Source of the DNA: Tipula vernalis
Taxonomy: Eukaryota; Arthropoda; Insecta; Diptera; Tipulidae
Assembly (NCBI GenBank): GCA_958295665.1
Contig: OY282560.1
Location: forward strand, 94,742,930-94,806,929
Length of the DNA stretch: 64,000 bases
Reading direction: 5' to 3'
Below are positions 57,889 through 64,000 of the stretch, one piece after another. The notes below the pieces were generated by a model, which made no database searches, had not been told where the DNA came from, and saw only the letters and a list, made by a program, of their open reading frames with translations. The position numbers and the translations under genes were made by a program. Position 1 is the stretch's first letter; every line of letters begins with the position of its first letter.

Positions 57889-58809
57889 CTATTTCAAAAT
57901 CGGGATTAGCATTTTCAACGTCATCAATATTTGCCCCATCATTATTTGACATAGTAGCAGCATCATTAAGGACTGTAGCATCTTCACAGCCATCACTATC
58001 CTCAGACATGCCATGAATGACTTCATGTAAGAAGCACAAGTTGACGTTAAAATAGGGCCTTCAGTTTGCCCTATTTTTTTGACATCAAATCTTTCGTTAT
58101 CCTTCACCTTTATGATCTCATACGGGCTAATGTGCTTCGACTGAAGTTTATTGCCTCCACTAAACTGCGTCCTCTTTATGAGAACCATTTCACCCTTTTC
58201 GTTTGTCCGAGCTTTCTTTCGTTTTCTGTTGTAGGTGCGGCGATTCTCATCTTGCACTGACTGAATGTTTCTCTTGACCTCATCTCTTAGAATCTGTCGA
58301 TCTTCAACAAAAATACTGGCTATTTCTTCTTCAACAACTTCCAAAATTTTAACATCTATCGAAACACGCATCTTTACCCCAAAGAGTAGCTCAAATGGAG
58401 TCATACCAATACTACGTTGATAGCTATTGTTTATAAATCTCTGCAGCTTGCTTGTATATTTGAACCAAGATTCGGGGTCATCCATCGATAGTTTGGTTAA
58501 CGCAGGGATCACAACACGAAAGCCACGTTCCACTTGTCCATTGCCAGTAGGTACACCAGCTGTTATCAACATTAGATTGATGTTTTCATCACCACAATAG
58601 CTTTTAAACTCATCCGAACGAAACACACCACCTCGATCAGCTATTATGTTCTTCGGATTGCCAAATATAGTCTTCTGGGCTTCTAGCTTCTGTATGAATT
58701 CTTTTGCGTTCATTGTTTTCGTTAGATAGAGCCACAAAAACTTAGAAAAAGCATCAATAACACCAAATATGTAGCGGTACTGCTTTTTTGTTGCAATTAA
58801 ACTTCCCAA
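57889..58809 (-). CDS. Integrase catalytic core of gypsy copy B
   Basis: A 306-codon frame. The three catalytic acids are visible in FGVIDAFSKFLWL, NIIADRGGVFRSDEF and PTGNGQVERGFRVV (D, D, E). SIGMTPFELLFGVKMRVS is the post-core motif. KHISPYEIIKVKDNERF is the GPY/F-like end. Downstream of about 58040 the shifted frame (MSEDSDGCEDATVLNDAATM) is acidic and looks like the true C-terminus, so a frameshift probably occurred there. Confidence 0.87.
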   Translation of the reverse strand: MGSLIATKKQYRYIFGVIDAFSKFLWLYLTKTMNAKEFIQKLEAQKTIFGNPKNIIADRGGVFRSDEFKSYCGDENINLMLITAGVPTGNGQVERGFRVVIPALTKLSMDDPESWFKYTSKLQRFINNSYQRSIGMTPFELLFGVKMRVSIDVKILEVVEEEIASIFVEDRQILRDEVKRNIQSVQDENRRTYNRKRKKARTNEKGEMVLIKRTQFSGGNKLQSKHISPYEIIKVKDNERFDVKKIGQTEGPILTSTCASYMKSFMACLRIVMAVKMLQSLMMLLLCQIMMGQILMTLKMLIPILK

Positions 58810-58884
58810 ATGATCAACGTGGTAGGTGACTAATGGTTAATCACCCGTTGGTATCGGATGGAGCAAACCCTCTTGACGCCCCAT

Positions 58885-59301
58885 CTATCGCTCAGCCATT
58901 ATGCACGGAATGCAATGTTTTAAACTAGTAGAGATCTTTAGTGCTAGTTTAGGTATATAAAATTGCCTCGTCACCAATTCTTCGGTCTTCTTCGTGGAAA
59001 AATGTCCTTGCTCGTGACACAACTTGATTACTTCCATTTGCATATTTTTTGGAATAACCAACAGCGGAACACCTTTCACCATCTTGAATAAACAATCATA
59101 ATTAGTAACGAAATCATTATACTCGCCATTTTCCAAACTTTTGAAAATAGCTTTCAGTTCTGAATCATCTTTTTGAGCAGCCTTCACTCTATTCACCACA
59201 TAATCTTCAATCACCATTACACTCGGGTCTCGACTCAACGCATCTACATGCTTCATACGACAACCAGATCTATGTTCAAGTGTGAAATTGAACTCTTGCA
59301 A
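58885..59301 (-). CDS. Integrase zinc-binding part of gypsy copy B
   Basis: A 138-codon frame starting in the RNase H tail (LEHRSGCRMKHVDALSRDPS) and running into the HHCC zinc motif: LCHEQGHFSTKKTEELVTRQ, FYIPKLALKIS and LKHCIPCIMAER. The H-x3-H and C-x2-C pairs are intact. A stop separates it from the catalytic core. Confidence 0.84.
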   Translation of the reverse strand: MQEFNFTLEHRSGCRMKHVDALSRDPSVMVIEDYVVNRVKAAQKDDSELKAIFKSLENGEYNDFVTNYDCLFKMVKGVPLLVIPKNMQMEVIKLCHEQGHFSTKKTEELVTRQFYIPKLALKISTSLKHCIPCIMAER

Positions 59302-59337
59302 TTGTAACGCCTAACCAGCAATTCTTGACGTCAATTA

Positions 59338-60152
59338 CTAATCTGTTACTATCTTGAAACAGAGACCTAACAAATAAACTCTGAATTTCTTGAAGGCTTC
59401 TATAATCGCTAGCACTTCCAGCTCATAACTGCAGTACTTTTCTTGCGCTGAATTGGTCTTTTTTGAAAAGTAGGAAACATTATGAAACGTCAAATCTTCA
59501 GGAGATTTTTGAAGCAGTATCGCCCCCAATCCAAACTTGCACGCGTCGGTGTGTAATTCAGTCTCAGCTTCCATAGAATACAATCTCAACACAGGCGTAT
59601 CACATAATACCTTCTTCAATTTTTCGAAAGTCATCATTTCATCCTTACCAAACTTAAACACAACATCCTTTTTCAATAAGTTGATCAAAGATCGCGCAAT
59701 AATTGAATATCCTTCAACAAACTTCCGGAAATATCCAGTTAGACCCAGGAAACTTTAAACTTTCGTGATATTCGTTGAAACTGAAAATTTTCGAATGGCT
59801 TCGGTTTTCTCTTCAGAGGGTCGCAACCTTTAAAACCACTTTCAACTTCATTAGAGCTTCATCAACGTCTTTAGCTGGAATAACTAAATCATCTAAATAC
59901 GTGCAGACATATTTTTTCACTATCAAATCTCGAAAAATGTTCAAGATGTACCTCATGAAAACAGCTGGGCAATTGCATAACCCAAACGCACGTCACAAAC
60001 GCAGTGTACTTACGAGATTCTTCTGCTACGGCTACATGGAAAAATCCATTTCGCAAATCAAGTGTTGTGAAATATTTGGCACCCTGAAGCTTAACAATTT
60101 CATTTTCAATGAGGGGGAGTGGAAACCGATCTTTAACAACAACATCGTTCAA
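59338..60152 (-). pseudogene. RT palm and RNase H of gypsy copy B, frameshifted
   Basis: 60152-59889 has VKDRFPLPLIENEIVKLQGA and KYFTTLDLRNGFFHVAVAEE. A shift near 59990 moves the rest to another frame, which contains CTYLDDLVIPAKDVDEALMK with the intact YLDD. 59688-59338 has DVVFKFGKDEMMTFEKLKKV, LHTDACKFGLGAILLQ (RNase H) and YELEVLAIIEAFKKFRVYLL. All functional motifs are present but in three frames. Confidence 0.83.
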
Positions 60153-60757
60153 CCGACGGTAATCGACACACAGTCGCTTGCATAAGCAGACGTACTTGGT
60201 CGTATAATACCTTCCTCAAGCCAATCATTAATCTGATGTTTCACTACTTCCAATTCTAATGGCGAGGGTCTTCTTGGTCGTTGAGCTTTCGGATTTTCAT
60301 GGGTAAGCACCAGTTTCATTTCGACATCATTTTTCACAGCTGATCTGTTGGGGCTATAATTGACTACCATCTTTCGAATTTCATTGGCAACGACAATATC
60401 TCGAATGTGATTCAGCTCCAATTCAAATGCTTGTACAACACTAGCTAAACTTATAGGCGAATATCGCTTCATTGTGATATCGATCGGTGTTATTATGGTA
60501 ATGGTTTCGCTCATTAAATATCGTCCAACGATAACATCGACTGGAAGTACACCATCATCCACGATATGAAAAGTGGTATCATAATCTTCACCATCAATTG
60601 CAACCTTTGTTTGGCATCTTCCAATTGTTTTAACTTTTTGAGGTCCAGCTGCAGTGAATGACAAAGCAATATTGGAAAAGTTTGGCGAACCAATTACCTT
60701 GTATTTGTTTAGAGCAATGATATTTATGTGACTTCCACTATCAACAAGAGCAAACAT
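60149..60757 (-). CDS. Protease and start of RT of gypsy copy B
   Basis: A 202-codon frame directly after Gag. FALVDSGSHINIIALNKYK has the D-S-G active site of retropepsins; VDVIVGRYLMSE follows. The C-terminal part, PSPLELEVVKHQINDWLEEG and IIRPSTSAYAS, is the RT fingers region (gypsy RTs usually continue VVLV-KK-G). A deletion at about 60183 removes that part and shifts the frame to KRLCVDYRRLNDVVV. Confidence 0.83.
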   Translation of the reverse strand: MFALVDSGSHINIIALNKYKVIGSPNFSNIALSFTAAGPQKVKTIGRCQTKVAIDGEDYDTTFHIVDDGVLPVDVIVGRYLMSETITIITPIDITMKRYSPISLASVVQAFELELNHIRDIVVANEIRKMVVNYSPNRSAVKNDVEMKLVLTHENPKAQRPRRPSPLELEVVKHQINDWLEEGIIRPSTSAYASDCVSITVG

Positions 60758-60758
60758 A

Positions 60759-61703
60759 TCAACACCACTTATCTGGATTTTTTTTCACGTGTAACACTAA
60801 AACGCGTTTATCATCTCCTTCATCGGCGGTAATAACCATATTTTTACCAACACCACCACTGAATCTACATTCCTTTGAAGTATGACCAAACTTCTCACAC
60901 TTGAAACATTTACGACCATCCTTTTTGTTGGGACAATCTTTTTCATTATGACTAATTGTACCACAATTATAGCATTTACCTTGACTGTGGAATGGTTTTC
61001 GTATAAAAGCAGGCTTTCGACTTGACAAATTTGCATTTGTATTCGCACCAGAACTCGAAGGTTTGTTTTCAACTTTCGGTTGCACAGTTTTCTTCTTTAT
61101 TGTCTCATAAAGTTCTAACTTCGACTTAAACTCCTGCATATCAGTAGCACCATACAAAATTGACTTGTTTGGTTCAAAGTCAACTATCCCATCAATACAG
61201 TGCTGGGTAATAGCACCATCCGATAAGTCACCAGTAGCTCCGATTTCACGCATAGTTATTAAATAGCTACGACACGATTCTCCATTCTTCTTCTTCCTTT
61301 CCTGCATTTGTTTATGAATTAAGGCCTCATTCGTCTTTTGCTTGAACTCTAAACTTAAAAATCTGGTCAATATAATCCAAGAATCAATTTTCTTATCCAT
61401 CCTTAAGCTCTGTCTTGCTGATCCAGACAACAATCTTTTACCATATATGAACTTTTGTAGATCAGTCCACCCAAGACACATAGCAAACTCGTTCACATCT
61501 TCAATCCAATTATCCACAGAATATTCATCATCACCACTAAATGTTGACATCGATTCTTCAACATCCTTGAACATGAATGCCGGAGAAACTGGTGCAGGCA
61601 TTTGGTAAATTGAATTTCGGCTGGCACAAAATTCTTCACGTTTACCACTATCGAAATTTTTCGATACACAAAACCCGTTTCTTTGCTTTAACTGGATCAC
61701 CAA
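60759..61703 (-). CDS. Gag of gypsy copy B
   Basis: An intact 314-codon frame. The capsid-type region contains FSGDDEYSVDNWIEDVNEFA and FIYGKRLLSGSARQSLR. Two zinc knuckles follow: CYNCGTISHNEKDC and CFKCEKFGHTSKEC. The frame ends in DKRVLVLHVKKNPDKW, just before the protease frame. The N-terminal start is uncertain because the earliest possible start is not a strong ATG. Confidence 0.87.
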   Translation of the reverse strand: MVIQLKQRNGFCVSKNFDSGKREEFCASRNSIYQMPAPVSPAFMFKDVEESMSTFSGDDEYSVDNWIEDVNEFAMCLGWTDLQKFIYGKRLLSGSARQSLRMDKKIDSWIILTRFLSLEFKQKTNEALIHKQMQERKKKNGESCRSYLITMREIGATGDLSDGAITQHCIDGIVDFEPNKSILYGATDMQEFKSKLELYETIKKKTVQPKVENKPSSSGANTNANLSSRKPAFIRKPFHSQGKCYNCGTISHNEKDCPNKKDGRKCFKCEKFGHTSKECRFSGGVGKNMVITADEGDDKRVLVLHVKKNPDKWC

Positions 61704-61817
61704 CAGTTAACTTTTTATATTCACGAGTACTGTTCAAATTTACTTAGTAAACACTTTTAATGTAAATAATATTTACTTATTGTCTCTATTATCGCACATT
61801 ACAATATAACTCGATCG

Positions 61818-61835
61818 ATCCCGGTTGAGCCCCCA
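61818..61835 (-). promoter_or_regulatory. Primer-binding site, tRNA-Pro-like
   Basis: In element orientation TGGGGGCTCAACCGGGAT begins four bases inside the 5' LTR. It is complementary to a tRNA 3' end ending CCA with a C discriminator. It matches the classic tRNA-Pro primer-binding site at all but two positions (AA for GT), so tRNA-Pro is the likely primer. Confidence 0.7.
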
Positions 61836-61839
61836 ATTT

Positions 61840-62091
61840 TGTAGGAAATTAAAATCACATAAAACAAAAGAACCACAAAATTATGTTGTAGAATCACGAT
61901 CAACTTAATTTAAAGTTAAAAACGTATTTATCATTCGACTGCTAGGATAGAACTGAATTTAAATCTTCATTTTATTTATAAAGGAAGCTACGTTAAATTG
62001 CAAGACAATAGAACATAAAATAAATAGCACAACAGTAACTCAACACAAAACCGAGAGTAATGACTGTCAAAATCATCTCACATTCTCCACA
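61840..62091 (-). repeat. 5' LTR of gypsy copy B
   Basis: 252 bases with the same ends. In element orientation the LTR is followed, after four bases, by the primer-binding site at 61818-61835. Confidence 0.93.
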
Positions 62092-62100
62092 TATATATAT

Positions 62101-62594
62101 TGTGACGGTGACACCTAGTGTGTAATAGAATAAGTAAAACTAATAGCTCAATGTTTACTGTACTAAATGGAATTTTCCATGATAAAAATTGTTACGTAAT
62201 GTTTCTACGCTATTCCAACTGGAAAAGTCGTGAACTTTCGAGAAGCTTGGTTTGTGTATATAAAAAGGCGAACAAGATCGAATTGGATTATTAGTATTTG
62301 GAACGCGATAGTGAAAAGGTGTAATAATAAGTAATATTTGGAAAGCGATAGTATAAAGATTAAAAAGGAATTAAAAAGTGATTTAAAAAGTGTTTTTGTG
62401 CGAAATAAAAAGTAAAAGTGATTAGTAAAATTTGAGAATAATTTATATAAAGTGATTTTGTGAATTTTGATTGATAAACTGTGTTGTAATAAATTTTGTG
62501 AAATAAATAAATTCGTTGGTGATAAATTGAATTGAGTTTGTATTATTCACAATCCAGTGATACGAACCTTGATTGACAAGGCAAAAACGTAACA
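62101..62594 (+). repeat. 5' LTR of copy C
   Basis: 494 bases from TGTGACGGTGACACC to AAAACGTAACA, with TG...CA ends. The end is set by the adjoining primer-binding site; no second LTR is available for confirmation. A TATA box lies at 62257-62266 and AATAAA signals near 62488 and 62503. Confidence 0.75.
62257..62266 (+). promoter_or_regulatory. TATA box of the LTR promoter
   Basis: TATATAAAAA, about 155 bases into the LTR, a usual place for the U3 promoter of a gypsy element. Transcription would start about 30 bases downstream. Confidence 0.6.
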
Positions 62595-62597
62595 ATT

Positions 62598-62615
62598 TGG
62601 TGACAGCGGTGGGAT
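62598..62615 (+). promoter_or_regulatory. Primer-binding site of copy C
   Basis: TGGTGACAGCGGTGGGAT starts three bases after the LTR end (ATT). It has the leading TGG expected of complementarity to a tRNA CCA end. The tRNA was not identified with confidence. Confidence 0.65.
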
Positions 62616-62637
62616 TGTGAATAAAAAGATCAAGAAA

Positions 62638-64000
62638 ATGATTCTCAACGAATTAAAAGTTCCAGAATTAAAAAGAGAACTAGAGAAACGGGGTTTGGCC
62701 ACTGATGGTGCTAAAGCAGCTTTACAAGCGCGACTACGTGAGGCCATGCAGAACGAAGGGCTGAACGCTGACCATTATGATTTTGGCGTGGAAGTAACGG
62801 ATGCGGCAACTGTAGAGAAAGCAGAAGATAAACAACCGTTGGTCGAAAAGACACAAGAACATTCTGGAAGTTTCGATTTGTCGCAGTTAATAGCTGCTAT
62901 GAACCAGATGACAGGACAGATGAGTCTAATGAAACAACAAAACGAACGACAGCTAGGAGAAATTAAAAATCAAATGGTGCAACAAGGAGAGCAGTCAAAC
63001 CTAAAAATGGAACAACAAATAGAGAAAATTGAACAACCAATCCAGGAAATTGCAGATGGGCAAAAGAGAATGGACGAGAAACTTCTCGAATTATCTACTA
63101 ACATACACGGCGAAGTAGAGAAGCTACAAATGGAGATTCAAAAGGTTGACGAAAAATTAGAAACGAAGGTTCAACATGTTGAAGAGAAATTGCAAACGGA
63201 GATTCAACAAGTTGTGGAAAAATGTCAACGTCTCGAGAAAGATCTAACTGATGTCAAGGCAAGTGGAACAACGACGCAAGTGGTACAGACCGTTCAATCA
63301 GTTAAGTTAAAACCACCAAACTTCGACGGTACATCATCTTTCGGCATTTTCAAATTTCAATTTGAAACGGCAGCCAATCAAAACCGTTGGAATGATGAAC
63401 ATCTTGTCGCAGCGTTAATAGTGGCCCTTAAAGGTGAAGCAGCGGAGGCCTTACAAACAATTCCGGAAAAAGATCGCAACAGTTATCTCGAAATTATGAA
63501 GGCGCTGGATAGGAAGTACGGCAGTGACCACAAGCGTGAAATCTATCGAATGGAATTGAAAAGCCGCTACCAAAAGGGAGGAGAATCACTTCAGGAATTT
63601 TCATCGGCAATCGAGCGGCTAGTACATCTAGCACATACCAGTACATCGGCTGATTATATGGAAAGACTAAAAATTGACGCATTCATTGACGGCATTCGAG
63701 ATCCAGAGACACGCAGGGCTGTAATGTTGTCACCTAAATCAACCTTTGCGGAAACCGTTGCGTTTGCGTTAACCATCGAGGCTGTGCAGAACTTCAACAG
63801 ACCATCAGTATTTAGGCGTCAAATGAACTCAGACAAGAACGGCAGCATGGAGCGAATGGTACCGACAGTCGGAAGAGGCAGGCTTAGGTGTTGGAAATGT
63901 GACAAGTTGGGTCACATCTCAATGGACTGTCGGAAAGTAATACATGGAGAGAGAAGATCGCCACCTTTTATACGAGCAAACACGGAACGGTCGGGACAGA
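62638..64000 (+). CDS. Gag with SAP-like domain and zinc knuckle, open to window edge
   Basis: An ATG at 62638 opens a frame that runs without a stop to the window end (454 codons). Residues 3-38 (LKVPELKRELEKRGLATDGA, then KAALQARLREAM) match a SAP domain, a helix-loop-helix DNA-binding motif. Residues about 95-215 form a long Glu/Lys/Gln-rich coiled coil with heptad character (KLQMEIQKVDEKLETKVQHV). From about 225 the capsid-type Gag fold is seen (LKPPNFDGTSSFGIFKFQFE, then DRKYGSDHKREIYRMELKSR). A zinc knuckle, CWKCDKLGHISMDC, begins near residue 419. In Ty3/gypsy Gag an added SAP domain is known in some insect families. The protein should continue into protease or Pol beyond the edge. No damage is seen. 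Confidence 0.88.
   Translation, partial: MILNELKVPELKRELEKRGLATDGAKAALQARLREAMQNEGLNADHYDFGVEVTDAATVEKAEDKQPLVEKTQEHSGSFDLSQLIAAMNQMTGQMSLMKQQNERQLGEIKNQMVQQGEQSNLKMEQQIEKIEQPIQEIADGQKRMDEKLLELSTNIHGEVEKLQMEIQKVDEKLETKVQHVEEKLQTEIQQVVEKCQRLEKDLTDVKASGTTTQVVQTVQSVKLKPPNFDGTSSFGIFKFQFETAANQNRWNDEHLVAALIVALKGEAAEALQTIPEKDRNSYLEIMKALDRKYGSDHKREIYRMELKSRYQKGGESLQEFSSAIERLVHLAHTSTSADYMERLKIDAFIDGIRDPETRRAVMLSPKSTFAETVAFALTIEAVQNFNRPSVFRRQMNSDKNGSMERMVPTVGRGRLRCWKCDKLGHISMDCRKVIHGERRSPPFIRANTERSGQ

Larger units (their letters stand above)
57555..62091 (-). mobile_element. Ty3/gypsy retrotransposon with both LTRs (copy B)
   Basis: Two direct repeats of about 252 bases, each starting TGTAGGAAATTAAAAT and ending CATTCTCCACA, bound the element (57555-57807 and 61840-62091). 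Transcription runs right to left. They differ at about 13 positions by eye (about 95% identity), so insertion is moderately recent. The order is Gag, protease, RT, RNase H, integrase. Frameshifts break RT and RNase H. No clean target-site duplication is visible, but both flanks are AT-rich simple sequence, which may hide it. Confidence 0.93.
62092..64000 (+). mobile_element. Ty3/gypsy-type retrotransposon, 5' end (copy C)
   Basis: Begins with an LTR at 62101, almost directly adjoining copy B (9 AT-rich bases between). The LTR is followed by a primer-binding site and a long open Gag frame which reaches the window edge. The 3' part is outside the window. Intactness of what is visible suggests a young copy. 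Confidence 0.85.

Overview
The window is AT-rich eukaryotic DNA. It has GT-AG introns, non-LTR and LTR retrotransposons of insect type, a Tc1/mariner-type relic and a cluster of small secreted-type serpins. This points to an insect, probably a dipteran. The order is an inference from general character; the species cannot be named from the sequence. I see no bacterial genes, CRISPR arrays, rRNA or tRNA genes.

Layout. 1-2090 is a hexanucleotide microsatellite built on AAATTG. 2808-7620 holds two serpin genes in a tandem segmental duplication, with retroelement scraps between them. 7623-14670 is a transposon graveyard: a small palindrome, a 5'-truncated I-like non-LTR element with target-site duplication, two inverted-repeat elements, a region of iterated CTTATCA motifs, an R1-like endonuclease fragment and a LOA-like 3' fragment. 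14880-16720 is degenerate CATTATTCACTC-type simple sequence. 16770-18440 holds decayed Ty3/gypsy integrase and RT pieces. 19250-20371 is an intronless, leaderless serpin. 21955-32739 is a 173-bp satellite of about 62 units, set inside CAACTCA-rich low-complexity DNA. Its GAGTTG-rich complement appears at 34330-34880. 35895-37139 is a two-exon serpin. 37453-38990 is a repeat element carrying a long octamer array. 39100-42600 is a broken LOA-like element, followed by a gypsy RNase H scrap and a second LOA-like copy (42690-44550). 44849-46175 is the fifth serpin. 47337-48680 is an expanded 161-bp tandem array, inserted in a decayed Ty3/gypsy element (48683-52751). After it come a mariner-type relic, a BEL/Pao fragment and a mostly empty stretch. 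57555-62091 is a Ty3/gypsy element with both LTRs. 62101-64000 is the start of another LTR element whose Gag frame, with a SAP-like N-terminus, is open to the window edge.

Host genes. The only convincing host genes are five serpins. Their reactive-centre loops, read by counting from the conserved hinge, predict different P1 residues: Arg, Met, Leu, Arg and Ile. The two nearly identical tandem copies differ mainly at the predicted scissile bond. This fits a small family of extracellular protease inhibitors diversifying their targets. No expression or biochemical evidence is available here. I found nothing I would call a wholly new system. The strongest observations are the loop divergence, the satellite's internal higher-order duplications, and a dispersed repeat caught expanding into a tandem array.
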